Origin: Meghimatium bilineatum
Taxonomy: Eukaryota > Mollusca > Gastropoda > Stylommatophora > Philomycidae
NCBI GenBank assembly: GCA_034231615.1
Contig: CM067309.1
Location: forward strand, 40,109,181 to 40,173,180
Length of the DNA stretch: 64,000 bases
Direction: 5' to 3'
A model generated the notes under the pieces. It did not search any database. It was not told the DNA's origin and saw only the letters and a list, made by a program, of their open reading frames with translations. The position numbers were made by a program, and so were the translations under genes. Positions 45,720-57,600 of this stretch are shown in pieces (within the stretch, counting starts at the first letter, position 1; every line of letters begins with the position of its first letter).

Positions 45720-46586
45720 AAATATTGATATTGAAAAATATATTGTTCTTTGTTTGCATAGCTGAAAAATCTCTCCATAGCTGAAAAGTTTTTACATAGT
45801 TCAAAAGGGATAAATATCCTCCTAAATACCTATTCCTGTTATATATATAAATATATATGTTCTTTTCTCACCAAACTAATATAATATGGAATGAACAAAC
45901 AGTTACGGCATGAAGAAATCACATGCAATGTCTGTCCGTAAAATACTAGACCTAGCCGGACATACGACGTAATTATTTTCAATGCCAGTCAGTGGCACCC
46001 CTGATACATATTCTGTTTGTGTTATTTAAGGAATAAACAAACATTCTTATAATATAACAGCGCACAAATCACAAAATCAACAATTAAAACAAGTAGATAT
46101 TACTTACCATTCTGATCACTTACCATGCCACCCGGTACTACATTTGATAGTAAAATATGGCGTCAAAAATGTACTAAGTCGTTCCAGAAATTTGTTGACA
46201 AAATCAGCTGACTTTCTCCTTCTTACAATCGTAATGTGTAACGGAATTTGACCTTTAGACTGTGACATATTCCTAGTTTTGTGTGGCGCGAATTCTACAT
46301 CATATGAACTTAACTTCGTGTGATTCCGTACTGATGAATCGGGACATAGTAACAGGGTGGTTTGGACTGGAGACTCCTACGGGCCCTAGTTACGTTATGA
46401 CATCGTCTACTATAGGCACTTATGGAGCCTGTAAGGTTAATAGGTAGTGGAAACCTTCACACAAAAATATTAACGACTCAGACATCTTCAGATGTGCTCA
46501 CATGAGAATGAAATTAGAGGGAACATTGATGTTGATATGTAATAACTGAAGCAAAACTAATTCAACAGTTGAGACTTGGAGCAGGG
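45720..46586. other. Intergenic sequence, mostly unique
   Basis: No gene motif on either strand. Slightly more CpG around 46260-46330. Confidence 0.45.
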
Positions 46587-46867
46587 TAATGGAAGTTTTG
46601 CTAATCACTGGTAGCACTTAACCATTGATGCGTGCTACAAGAGAAAGAGAGCTAAATCAAGAATTGTTGTATACTTTGTTAACATTTTATTTCTAATGAT
46701 CAATTTAACATACTTCATCAACATTATCATCAAATTTTAGTCTTGTTTGACAGATGATCACAAGATATGTCGAGTGGTTAGAGTATTTATTTTACAGGGT
46801 TTACTTTCTAATACTCTGCAATACTAACTAATTTTCTTTTTTTAGTTTGGCACTGAAGTTGGAGTTG

Positions 46868-47012
46868 CCTGGTTATTGGACGCAAATAAAATGGCAACAC
46901 AGCGCATTTCCGTTCACTAGACTACATCCTGCTGAAAATTTTGTAGGATAGTTGTCCCTGGTACTAGAAGGTTCCAGTGGGAGTTTGAGAATGAACACCA
47001 AAGAAAAAAGAA
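46868..47012 (+). repeat. SINE A
   Basis: TTATTGGACGCAAATAAAAT, CAACACAGCGCATTTCCGTT, AGTGGGAGTTTGAGAATGAA. Confidence 0.82.
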
Positions 47013-47231
47013 AGTTGGATGCGGTCAACAGCACAATTTATTTCTAGCCTTTAGGGAGATTTATTTTACAGAATTTATTTCTGAACAATAGTGCACTGCA
47101 GTAATGATCTTCACTTGATATTTAGCTATGTACAGGACAAGGCACCTGATGATGATGATGATGGGGTACAGGACAGCAACACAATTTCAACTATTGGAGT
47201 ACTTTTCAAACATGTCAAAATTTGTAGTACT

Positions 47232-47388
47232 TTCTAAATGGACACAAAGCCAGCAGCAGACCATGTAAAAGATGGACTACAGAAATAAAAGAATCAATGA
47301 AAAGAAACATATGAAACTACAAAAAAGCCATCTCTAGAGAACTTTTCTACTCAATGAAAAAGCATAAAGGGGTATAATGCAAAAAGAA
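47232..47388 (+). mobile_element. LINE C-terminal fragment
   Basis: SSRPCKRWTTEIKESMKR, then a stretch like RTLLPLMLKGNKG; family of 17560-18830. Confidence 0.65.
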
Positions 47389-47477
47389 AGAAGTCAAAAT
47401 GTTCGCCTTCCTTTTCTTTTTTTCTCACTCGTGCAAGTTACAAGGACATAGTTCAAAGGTATGAATATGTTTTATGT

Positions 47478-47648
47478 TGTGCAGCTTTGCTGCAATATCC
47501 CCCAAATGTGTGTCTGACACATCTTACTTCGGCATGACGTTTAAGTCACCCCCACCCCAAATTTCCTTAGTTGTCGCTTATGACATAGAAAGTAATAGTA
47601 TTGCTATTCTTTCCCCCTTTTCATGCCCGGCAGCACAAGTGTAGCAAC
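47478..47648 (-). repeat. SINE B 5' half, degenerate
   Basis: GCAGCTTTGCTGCAATATCC, TCTGACACATCTTACTTCGG, TATTGCTATTCTTTCCCCCT. Confidence 0.75.
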
Positions 47649-47657
47649 AAATAATCT

Positions 47658-47815
47658 TAAGCGCTCATTCTCAAACTCCCACTGGATCTCTCTTGTAGCA
47701 AGACAATGGTCCGAATAGATTTCCAGCAGATAGTAGTCCGTAGAATGGAAGTGCATTGTGTTGCCGTTTTATTTGTGCCAATGGCCCCAACACATCTGTC
47801 TTCAGCGGAAAAATC
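47658..47815 (-). repeat. SINE A
   Basis: CTCATTCTCAAACTCCCACT, GTGTTGCCGTTTTATTTGTG, CATCTGTCTTCAGCGG. Confidence 0.87.
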
Positions 47816-47902
47816 AAAATGTACAATGCTAGATTATGCGGCAGAGGGGTTAGTAAAACAGTCTCTCAATCCTAGTTCTCATAAATTGTGTCCATATTTC
47901 TT

Positions 47903-48078
47903 CAGCGTTCATTCTCAAACTCCCACTGGTTCTCTCTTGTATCAGGACAATCTCAAACTCCCACTGGTTCTCTCTTGTATCAGGACAATGGTCCTACTAT
48001 ATTTCCAGCAGGATGTAGCCAGAGAATAGAAATGAGCTGTTTTATTTGCTCACAGACACATCCGTCTTCAGCTCGTGA
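47903..48078 (-). repeat. SINE A with 38-bp internal duplication
   Basis: CTCAAACTCCCACTGGTTCT and TGTATCAGGACAAT are present twice in tandem. Confidence 0.85.
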
Positions 48079-48192
48079 TGACATGGGGCCTAAATATTCA
48101 TTAATAGTTAAACAACAAATGACCTATACAGAACAGAAAGTTCTGTAGAAATTCTATTCAATTTGTAGCAATCAACATAGCATTTTTTGCTG

Positions 48193-48332
48193 TATTGATC
48201 TTCTAGGCAACAAATAGGTTCAGTAAGTTGCCACTGTTTTCTAAACAGTCCAGATGCACAATTTCTTGCAGTGAAGATTGAACTGTCATCTTAGTTCTCT
48301 GAGACATGCTCTACACTTCTCTACCACAGAGC
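48193..48332 (-). repeat. SINE D
   Basis: AGTCCAGATGCACAATTTCT, GAAGATTGAACTGTCATCTT (decayed B box in reverse), TCTACCACAGAGCTGA. Confidence 0.7.
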
Positions 48333-48334
48333 TG

Positions 48335-48762
48335 AACATACAGGATACACTTGTAGGTGCATTTATCTATTATGTACTTAAATGTCATTATCATGTTAAC
48401 CAGAATGTATTTCTTTGATTTTTTTTCCATGAATAATAAATACTTGACAAGATTACACTATCTTCTTTCTATATTTTGTGTATAATTTGTAACTAAGGAG
48501 ATAGACTGTGGTTTTGGCAAACTCAGATTGTAAAAAAAAAAACACCATAGAAACAACATAAAAGGGAAAACGTAAACTAAGTCTTCTAACCAACAAGAAA
48601 AATGCTTCCAATATGGAGACATATGGTGCATCGCAAGGAATATATAAATTTGTGACATAAAACTTCTGTATATGGTCATATTCGTCTTGACAGACAGTCT
48701 GAAGCAAGCCTGTACTAGATAGAATTGATTGGTATGAGTTGAACATGTATTTTCATGGCTTG
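48335..48762. other. Intergenic sequence, nothing recognised
   Basis: AT-rich; minus-strand open stretches of 70-100 codons lack any motif. Confidence 0.4.
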
Positions 48763-48765
48763 TTC

Positions 48766-48902
48766 TTCTTCAGCGTTCATTCTTAAACTCCTGCTGGATC
48801 TCTCCTGTAGCAGTACTACTAGATCTCCAGCAGGATGCAGTCCAGAGAATGAAAATTCGTTATTTGCGCCAATGGCCCGACACAATCGTCTTCGGCGTAA
48901 TT
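48766..48902 (-). repeat. SINE A
   Basis: CTTCAGCGTTCATTCTTAAA, TTATTTGCGCCAATGGCCCG, ACACAATCGTCTTCGG. Confidence 0.87.
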
Positions 48903-48961
48903 TTCATGGCTAAATCTGCAGATTCATGAACAATTTGATTTATTACAGAATACGCCACAGG

Positions 48962-49076
48962 GAAAATGTCGTTAAACTGTAGCACCTCACATCTGAACTG
49001 TCTCACGTCACATCTGAACTGTCTCACATCACATCTGAACTGTCTCACATCCAAACTGTCTCACCTCACACCTGAA
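48962..49076. repeat. Minisatellite, about 20 bp, 5 copies
   Basis: TCTCACATCACATCTGAACT. Confidence 0.9.
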
Positions 49077-49079
49077 CTG

Positions 49080-49470
49080 TGCAGACATGTCAACTAGAGA
49101 AGAGAAGCAGTTTTATTTACAGATCCAAAAAACTAACCAGAGAGTATAAGGACGAACTGTCAAAAGAAATAACACCAACACAGTTCAGTGGAAGCAATAT
49201 CAAAATCTCACTATCAGAACCACCATAAACAACGACTACACTATGATAGAACTGAATGCTCTACAAAATAAAAACATAAGTAAGCAACATGATTGAAGAT
49301 ATGTACATCTAGGAGGCATGGATACAAGTATGTACCGATGAATCAACAACCAGAGCAATGAAGAATGGATGTGCTGGAGTTCACATAAAATATCCAGAAA
49401 ATGAAAATGAATGCACATGTTCACCAACTGGAATATTCTGCTCCAACTACTCTGCAGAAGTCTTATCCGT
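49080..49470 (+). mobile_element. LINE relic (start of RNase H)
   Basis: AWIQVCTDESTTRAMKNGCA, then GVHIKYPENENE and PTGIFCSNYSAEVLS parallel the intact LINE VYTDGSAQNAVRNGGAGVYI and PTGKFCNNYDAEI. The catalytic Asp is kept but the surrounding frame is broken. Confidence 0.82.
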
Positions 49471-49606
49471 GTGTGCCACTAGGTGTCATGGGGAGCTGAA
49501 GTCTTGTCATATCCGTGTGTGTGCCGCTAGGGGTGTCATGGGGAGCTGAAGTCTTGTCATATCCGTGTGTGTGCCGCTAGGGGTGTCATGGGGAGCCGAA
49601 GTATTC
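49455..49606. repeat. Minisatellite, 49-50 bp, 3 copies
   Basis: GTGTGTGCCGCTAGGGGTGT and CATGGGGAGCTGAAGTCTTG. Confidence 0.93.
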
Positions 49607-49609
49607 TTT

Positions 49610-50094
49610 CTTTAGCTAACTGTGATGCCACTAAAGTATTTCTCTGATGTCAAATATCCATCTTTGTCTGGGTCTTCCCTGTTTCTCTTTTCAGATGATC
49701 GTTTATTGAAGGTTATCGGTGGAATGCAATCTGGCACCATTATGGCCGAACCATTTGATCTTTTGTGTCTATGTGTTCTTTACATGATATTGTTTTCATC
49801 AGATTTCTTATGTTGTCATTGTTTATTCTATCTCTTTTTGTTACCCCCCCCCCCCAAGTGCTGTTCTCACATATGGCGAGTTTTTGTTATAGTTTATCTG
49901 TCAATGTTCAGATCTGGCATTGGTAACACAGTGTCATTATGAACAGTGTTTATTAACGTTCTTGTGGAGATCATGTCGATGTTCTGGTGTTTCAGCTGTG
50001 ATGCTAATAATTTTGCTGCAGAAATAATTAAAAATACTAGACGTCGATGTCAACATATAGTGTTTTCTACTGATGCAATGTCTTTCCTAAAACC
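49610..50094. other. Intergenic sequence, nothing recognised
   Basis: One 106-codon open stretch without motif; a C10 run at 49845. Confidence 0.4.
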
Positions 50095-50472
50095 CTTGAC
50101 AGCAATAAACTGCCAGACCTGAAGGAAGCCATACGAGAAGTCTTGTAAAGAAATGTTCCAAAGAAGGGTAGTACTACAGTGGATACCATCCCACTGTGGC
50201 ATACCAGGATAGGAGGAGGAAGATAGTTATAAAAAGATAAAGCAACAGGAACAAAAAGACCAAGAAAATCATCTACCAAGATGACCATCATCAAAGATAT
50301 CAGGAAAGTCGATCCCCCAAAAGAGAACTATCTTGACAAAACTGAGCAAGGTGTTGTCTTCCGCATCAGGACAGGATACAACTACAGACTAAACAACCAC
50401 TTAAATAGACTGGATCCATTACTTCTGTGTCCATGTAGGCAGGCAGCACATACCGTGGAACATATCCTGACT
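50095..50472 (+). mobile_element. LINE relic (RNase H end and zinc knuckle)
   Basis: NKLPDLKEAIREVL, VVLQWIPSHCGIPG, FRIRTGYNYRLNNHLNRL, LCPCRQAAHTVEHIL: same family as 9905-10415. Ends abruptly where the Tc1 fragment begins. Confidence 0.87.
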
Positions 50473-50697
50473 ATTCCGTGGCCAGCCATGTCATCAGACA
50501 TGAATCCCATAGAACACTTATGGGATGAACTCGACAGACGACTCCACCAGCGAGATGTGGCTCCAGCCAACCTCCGACAGTTGTCTCGTGTACTGTGGGA
50601 AGAGTGGGCAGCCATCTCACAACAACAGACCCATATCAAGGAGATGTTATCTAATAGAGGTCAGAAGATGCCATACACCTTTATTGAAACGTAGGCC
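50473..50697 (+). mobile_element. Tc1/mariner transposase C-terminal fragment
   Basis: Encodes WPAMSSDMNPIEHLWDELDRR, the Tc1-type block holding the last acidic residue of the DD(E/D) triad, then about 50 residues to a stop. The N-terminal DNA-binding part and first two Asp are absent. It is joined in frame to the end of an RNase H/zinc-knuckle LINE relic on its left, so the element is a chimera of two relics. Non-functional. Confidence 0.85.
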
Positions 50698-50759
50698 ACA
50701 GACGCAAATAATAAAAGTCCAAACCAAATTTAATAAACATTTCATTGTTTAATTCTGAA

Positions 50760-51168
50760 AGTTTCATCAGGGAGAGCTGGAAATCAACTACATCTTTCGA
50801 AAACAAATGTCTCAGGAAAATCACAAACACGAACTGGAAAGACTTCAAGTCAAACGAGACACTAAGAGAAGAGACTAAACAAGAATACATCACAGACGTT
50901 ATTAGAAAACGGCGTTGGGCATACATCGGTCACGGACTCTGAATGAAGACAGAATACCGTGTCAAGTCTTTATATGGTCACAGAGTGGCAAGAGAAAAGT
51001 GGGAAGACCAAAAACAACACTGAAAAGAACTATCGAAATCACAACAGAATAAACGAAAAATGAAAATAAACGATCTGAAACAACTTGTTGTTGATCGACA
51101 AGCATGGATAGCTATGACTTCTACCATATGTGCCAAGCTTGGTACAAGAGGAACATGATGATGATGAT
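50760..51168 (+). mobile_element. LINE C-terminal relic, another family
   Basis: NKCLRKITNTNWKDFKSNE, VIRKRRWAYIGHGL, then LKQLVVDRQAWIAMTSTICA, the C-terminal pattern of LINEs like that at 89-324. Ends with a GATGATGATGATGA tail. Confidence 0.8.
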
Positions 51169-51169
51169 G

Positions 51170-51660
51170 ACAGATGTTCGCAGAATCGACCTGCACATTT
51201 TCTCACCTAACTCAGCTATATACCTACGTCATAGCGCAATGCTCGCATACGATGGCATGGATGACGTTGCGGGAGACATGTGAAACTCTTCAATGGTGAA
51301 GGTGGCTTTGGGAATGTGACAGACTGGGTCTAGGTGACATAGACACATGTATATCTCTTACGTTTACAGTTGAAGGTGTCAAAATGATTAGACATGTCAG
51401 GCTGGAGACGGCTCCGGAACAGTAGATCCCTGAATTTCTTGTCACTTTTGTAAGTAACCAGAAGTAAAATTTAAAATAAAAATTAAAAAAGGGGGGGGGG
51501 CCTCAGAACACTTTGCATGTCTTGGGATCCGACTGCAGAAGACGAAGGTGTCGGAGGAGGACACGACTTTTCACCACATCTAAAAACATCGTGTCAGAAG
51601 AGCAACATTTCCGAGTGTTCAAGAGAGTATCCTGATGGGAGATTTTACACACTGAATTAA
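51170..51660. other. Intergenic sequence, nothing recognised
   Basis: Slightly higher GC and CpG than the surroundings; a G9 run at 51492. No motif found. Confidence 0.4.
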
Positions 51661-51673
51661 TTTTTACTCAGCT

Positions 51674-51814
51674 CGTTACGTGTTTTCATTCTTGTTCGCT
51701 GTCTAATTGGTTATTATTTATATACTTAAAATCGCCTTGGCTATTTGTGGTATCTTATTCCAAGTATATAAATAGTAACCAACTAAATATCAAGCAATAA
51801 TCAAAACACGTAAG
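51674..51814. repeat. Imperfect inverted repeat, arms about 54 bp
   Basis: Left arm 51674-51727 and right arm 51762-51814 pair at roughly 75%; the inner 19 bp (GGTTATTATTTATATACTT against AAGTATATAAATAGTAACC) differ at one position. Possible foldback MITE; no clear target duplication. Confidence 0.75.
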
Positions 51815-51984
51815 GTCCTAATTAAGGAGACCTGTATTGTCGAGAGCCACGGCTTGACTTACTGATTGTGTGTACGCATGATCATGCTATATTTAGAATC
51901 TTCCTGCTATCACAAGAAAATCGAAAGTTTCTAACTTGACCCTCAGTTTAATATAAATCAATCAATAAGCCCGTAACCCTTCAG

Positions 51985-52262
51985 TGTCGTAAGGGTGCCA
52001 CATTGGATGCTTCAGTACACAGAGTCCTCCAGCGAATTATATCCTCAGCGATGCGGATGAGTGTGGAAATGTCTTGTCCATTCCTTGATGTTGTCTGACC
52101 ATGCCTTTCTTTTCCCTCCTCTTCTTCTTTCCCATTCGACAGTTCCCTGCAGTATTGTTTTTGACAAGGAATCATGTTTGCATACATGTCAAAACTATGC
52201 TAGTTTTCATCGTTTCACTAGTGACAGCAATGGTTCTTGTACACCTGCATACTTCTCTACTT
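51985..52262 (-). mobile_element. RTE-clade LINE relic, 3' end
   Basis: Minus strand reads HDSLSKTILQGTVEWERRRG, KAWSDNIKEWT; same family as 15495-15925. Confidence 0.82.
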
Positions 52263-52399
52263 AATGTAAACATACAGAATAATAATTAGTTTAATTATAG
52301 CTTGAATAAAGCCTTCTAAAATGATTCACTTAATTTTCATTGGCTGTCACACAAAGTGTAATCATAGTGACCAATGGAAATCTCAGGAATAGTCAAATT

Positions 52400-52617
52400 A
52401 AAATCACTAACCAGAAGTGTTCATTCTACAAATTACAAGACAAAGTGTGAAGCAATCATAGAAGCAACCTTTTTGCTGCTGTGATCGTCTCCCTTGAAGA
52501 AAGAAAGGATAATGATCATGACTGATGCCAAATCTGCATTGCAGGCCCACCAGAACCGAAACACATTCCACATGAATAACTTAAAATCACTGTTATCTCA
52601 ACTAAAGGTAAAGGTAT
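52400..52617 (+). mobile_element. LINE relic, RNase H part, left of SINE insertion
   Basis: NYKTKCEAIIEAT, then MTDAKSALQAHQNRNTFHMN, the AEI and TDAxSALQA motifs of LINE RNase H. Continues at about 52900. Confidence 0.78.
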
Positions 52618-52895
52618 GTCCCATGGCAGCAACCTGCCGGCGGGGATGAAGATAACTATTCATGTACTAAGCAACAGCAACTATTAGGTGAGTGGTCAGT
52701 TCCCTTCATTGTTGTTTTTACCTTCCCTAACTCATGCACCGGGTACTCATTTACAGCTGAGTCGACTGAAGGTCAAGCGAGAAATCAGAACCCAGATTTT
52801 TTTTCCCAGCTGGAAGTGGTTTTAGAACCTGGCACGCTGTGACCATGTGATAGCAAGCAAGCTCACTATCAACTAGACTAGAACTTGGAACGTTG
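52618..52895 (+). repeat. SINE C, near full length
   Basis: GTAAAGGTATGTCCCATGGC, GATGAAGATAACTATTCATG, CATGCACCGGGTACTCATTT, GTGACCATGTGATAGCAAGC. Interrupts the LINE relic 52400-53600. Confidence 0.75.
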
Positions 52896-52899
52896 TCAA

Positions 52900-53600
52900 C
52901 TAGTCTAACGCGATTCTCTCAACTGAACAATCTAATAAAAGATATGGATTCCAGGTCACTCAAAAAATCAGGGGAAATGATATAGCAGACCAGACCAGTT
53001 AGCAAAACTAGAAGTAACTGCTAACAACAGATAGAAGATTCAATATCATTTCGGAAAATGAAGTCCATGATAAAAACTCCATTACCAAGGAGTGAAAGTC
53101 ATCTCACCCATGCAGTCATGAATGAACAGTGGAACACCTCTTTATTGACTGCCCTTACCTTTCAACTGCCAGGACATTTTTTTTATAGACGCCCTTAACA
53201 GTCACTAACTTACTGTATGGATCACTAAGTCAACTACAGAAGACCTGCACTTTAAAAAACAACAACAGAATTGCATTGTGCTGACAAGAGTATAATTACT
53301 CATGAGCATTTGGATATCGACATCAATAACAATAACAGACTTGGAAGAACGAAACAAACAATTATCTTTAGATTGAGAACAGGCTACTACAACAGACTCA
53401 AACAACAAGTGTATTGGACGTTTGGAGTTGGTGACACCGACCTGTGCCCGTGTGGATAATCTCATGAAAACAGAACATATTTTACAGAACTTCCCACTCA
53501 CTGTACGACACCACAAGAACAAAACCATGACCATCTGAAACCGCTCTGGTGGACAAGTTCTATGGTTCTGTCTCAGGGGTGGTGACCACAGTCCGGTTCG
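52900..53600 (+). mobile_element. LINE relic, RNase H end to knuckle, right of SINE insertion
   Basis: QVTQKIRGNDIADQTSQLAK, then (53340 on) LGRTKQTIIFRLRTGYYNRL and DTDLCPCG. The stretch 53140-53345 recurs at 420-615. Many stops. Confidence 0.78.
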
Positions 53601-53689
53601 TTTGCGAAATCCATAACATCATCTGACTTCAAGAAACTAGGAAGAAGAACATGAGCTATTTCTCATTGTCCTATATAGTTGAAGATCAG

Positions 53690-53862
53690 AGTCCGCCGAA
53701 GACGGATGTGTCGGAGCATTGGCGCAAATAAAACTGCGACACAACGCATTTCCATTCTCTGGACTACATCCTGCTGGAAATATAGTAGGACCATTGTCCT
53801 GTTACAAGAGATATCCAGCGGGAGTTTGAGAATGAACGCTGAAGAAGAAGAAGAATGGCTCA
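53690..53862 (+). repeat. SINE A, full length
   Basis: CGCCGAAGACGGATGTGTCG, GCGACACAACGCATTTCCAT, CCTGTTACAAGAGATATCCA, CGGGAGTTTGAGAATGAACG, (GAA)n. Good reference copy. Confidence 0.92.
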
Positions 53863-54099
53863 GAGTGAAGAATAGACAGTGAAGAATATTTAGTAATAAC
53901 GATATGTAGCAAGAGTGAAGAATAGGAAGAGACTGTCAACTTCATTAACGATACTCAAAGATGACGATATGGATGACTATGGTTGAATTGTTGAAGTTTA
54001 AACTGTCGTTCTCAAGATAATTCTTAGTTTTCAAGCATGCTTAATACAGTGGTTATTTGATTATATCAGTTGTTAATATTTCATTTGAAATGAGCTATA

Positions 54100-54294
54100 T
54101 TATTGAGAGTATATAGTTACACACGCACACAGAGAATAACAAATGGGCTTGTATGGGCCATCTCCGCACTTGCGGAATTTTCAAAATGTGGAGTGGTAGC
54201 TATAAATATAACATCGTTTTGTTATGTGCGCAGTAGACGGAAGTCGTCAAATTATTTTTCAGTGTCGTTCACGTCTGTTCTGTGTGGCTGAACT
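54100..54294 (+). promoter_or_regulatory. Probable TRMT44 promoter/5' UTR
   Basis: Short repeat-free stretch just upstream of the TRMT44 start, somewhat CpG-richer than its surroundings. It includes a small inverted repeat CCGCACTTGCGG near 54165. SINE A at 53690-53862 bounds it on the left. Start site not determinable. Confidence 0.3.
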
Positions 54295-54676
54295 ATGGCT
54301 CCATCAATCGCCTCAACAATATTAGTTGAAAACAATCAACAATGTACCGCTTGTGAAGAGATTCAAACAACAAACGTTACCGAGCATATGTTTTTGAAAT
54401 CTGTATCTGTTTGGATCAACAAACCGCATGTTGTGAACAGAAGATTGTGTGGTTCTAAAGTTGTAAGAGTGTTTCGTGTAAACACCAAAGAGGAAACCAG
54501 GGAAGCTATTCATAAACACACTTCTTTTTACAAGAAAATAAAGACAAGCGTCGTTTCAGAGAATAGTTTCAATTTTACAGATCTCGTGAATGAAACGGCT
54601 AACTTTACTGTAATCATTAGAGAACTTATTCCTAAGTCAGAATTTTTCCCCAAGCTTTTAGAGGCTGTGGTCTATG
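54295..54676 (+). CDS. TRMT44: TRMT44 exon 1 (residues 1-128)
   Basis: First coding exon, donor GTAAGT at 54677, ending in phase 1. Contains the family N-terminal motif around HVVNRRLCGSK and RELIPKSEFFPKLLEAVVY. The first 25 or so residues are not recognisably conserved. Confidence 0.9.
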
Positions 54677-57600
54677 GTAAGTTAGCCATTTTATTATGAT
54701 CGCTGCCGTAACTTATAACTAAACTTCAACTTTTACTATCAGTACTATCCTGGTCCTCTTTTGGCCAGCAATAGTTCAGATAAGTTCGTTTATATTTTTG
54801 GCATATACTTTATTTTTTAATTTAATAGGTCAATGATAATTTCACCTTAAGACTAAGAAGAAAAGTTAGAAGTAACCCAACTCTAATATGCCTATGGCGA
54901 AATGAAACTGAAACTTGTTTTGAAACGAAGTTGTTCCGGGAATTTGTTGTCATCTTGAAACTGAAACTAAGTTATTCATGGAACTTTTGGCTGCTCCCAA
55001 GTGTTTATTGAGACGTGACTGTTAACTGAGTTGTGTCTTCTTTTCACAGTTTAACATCTCCAGGCCTACACAACACGGCAATTCCGATTTTCGGTTAAAT
55101 CCTAGTTTAAGTCACCCTTGTGCTATAAATAGCACACTCTTTACAGTTTTAACTAACTGACGTCATGGATTTCCACAGAACATGAATAGTTCCTAAGGTT
55201 CATAAACTAACAATATGAATAAAATGATACACTCACTTTATTGAGAAATCTCTGCTGGATACACTTATTTAATTCATGTAACAAATTTATTGCCACTTCT
55301 AGGAACATCTATAAAGAGTGTAAGATCATATTTAACAACCCGTGCCATGGCTACTGTTGCCTTGTCTCCTACCAATCAAATGCTTTCCGTCTGCTACCGT
55401 ACATTACTGCGCACGTCCCTAGTATATTCCCGTTATTGTACATAATACTAATTCACTATAAGTATAAATACTAAAACCTGATCTTAACCCCCTAACCCTA
55501 AACACTAATTCTAATACAATCGTTTTCAATAAATATCAATTCATTTTAAATACTAGTTATATTCTAAAATCAGTCACACAGTGATACACATAGCAATCAT
55601 ACTGCAAAGATCAGGACATAACTCGAAAGTAGAAAAAAGGTCACAGTGGAGAACTAAACTAGGATTGAGCCTGATTTTCTTAACAAGCTGGGATTGGTGA
55701 TAGTTATATTTACCATCTTAGTCAGTATTCTAACATTTTGAATACAAACCAATCACCCCAAAACGGAGCATGGGGTTACATTATTATATAGGCACTAGGT
55801 TAACAATTAAAATGGATTAGAACCTAATAATGGAATTTAATGTATATATCAGGGGCGTAGATTTTCAGTAAAGATGCCATTGTAACTAACAAATTTTAAT
55901 TAAATAAAAAAAGGTTATTTTCAGATTTTGTGTGTAATTCCCTTTTTTCACTCTGAAATTTTATGACCTTTTTGTGAAAAATTGCAGAGTGAGAGCTTTT
56001 AGTTTAAAAGTTTTGGCTAAATTCCAGTACTAAAAGTCATGTTCAGATTTGCTAAAGGGATAGGGGAATTTAAACACCTACAACCAACTCCCTTAACTGC
56101 AGGCTTGTTTATGGCACAAGGGTGGAAATATATGGCCCAAGGGCAAATCCTACCTATGATCATTCTATGTGGCCTGCCAGTCTGATATACAAGAACAAAA
56201 TGCATACAATTTATAAAATTCATAAAGACCTAAACATAGAACCTTTTGAACCCACCCCTCATGCAAAGTGCTCAATATAGCCCCCTGACCATCTCACATG
56301 CAAAGTTCTCAATACGACCCTCTGATTTCATCCCACATGCTAAGTGCTCAATACAGCCCTCTGATTTCATCCCACATGCTAAGTGCTCAATACAGCCCTC
56401 TGATTTCATCACTAGAGCAAAGTGCTCAATACGACCCTCTGACCCAACAATGGTTGCCCACCTCTGAAATAATAGTCTACTAACAATAGTTGGTATTTCC
56501 CCCATTTTCTTTTTATATTAAATTGTTGATGGCGTTTTGTATTATTACAGATGGTCTTTGAGAAATTTGTTAGATTGTCATAAAATTATAATATGATGCA
56601 TCTATGTCCTCAGACAAGAAGAAAATCAAAGTAAGCTTTGTACCCATTGATCAAGATTGCACCGGGAAAACTGAAGATCTAAAGCCGACTGAAGAGCTAC
56701 AGTATAGTTTCAGACTGCTGAATGGGTAAAGTTTCTTGTTATTTTGTGTGCTATGTTTAGTTGGGTTAGTTAGTCGAAAGGTCATCCTCATCACACATCA
56801 GTCTATAAATGCTCTGGGTTCCTCAAGATGTCCCTCATTGGGTATGTAGCGACTGACCACTCACTCTGGTTACCTGTATAGAGTTTTTGTTTAGGACATA
56901 ATAATCTCAGTACTTGCCCACAACGATGTGTTGTGCTAAAGATGACATACTGTTCCACTACTTGCTCACAACATTGTGTTGTACTACAGAAAAGTAATGC
57001 TTAGTAGGATGCAGTGATACGCTCCCCATGTTTAAAACCCTCCTACTCCTCACCCTAGCAAAGTATAGCATTAAATGTTGCCAAGAAACTGGCAAACAAT
57101 AGGATAAAAGCTTAAACCTGTTTTTCGAAAAAAAAAGAAAAGGTAATTCATCCATAAATCATCCACTTAATAAAGTCTATCTATTCGCTAAACCCTTTGT
57201 TGCCTTTCAGCATCAGGGGTAGAAGAGTTCTCTGGAGGTGTACTGAGTATATTGTGGAATTTATCGCCTCTTTTATTTCGGCGGCCCATCGTTTTCGAGG
57301 TCGGCCTCTAGGCCTGCCTTCACTGTATCTGTGTAGCATAACTTGTAGTCTGCATATGTGTGCAAACCATGGGGAGGAGGTGTCCACCCAAAGCACAATA
57401 TAGCTCTTTTTCATCTGCGATAAATTTTGTAATACATCCAGTCAGATATTCATTTTGTATGGAGTTGTTTTAAATCATTGTGGATTCCCCTTCAGTTTGT
57501 AATGCATGCCCCTGTGGATCAGACTGTTGCTTCGTGAACATCAAAGCTGGGCCACTCCTGTAGTATATCACTTGTAATTCCTAAAGATCAAAGAAAAGAA

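Noticed and set aside
46090-46400. Possible host exon or promoter in a CpG-richer stretch
   Set aside because: No open frame with conserved residues and no element match; left as unannotated intergenic DNA.
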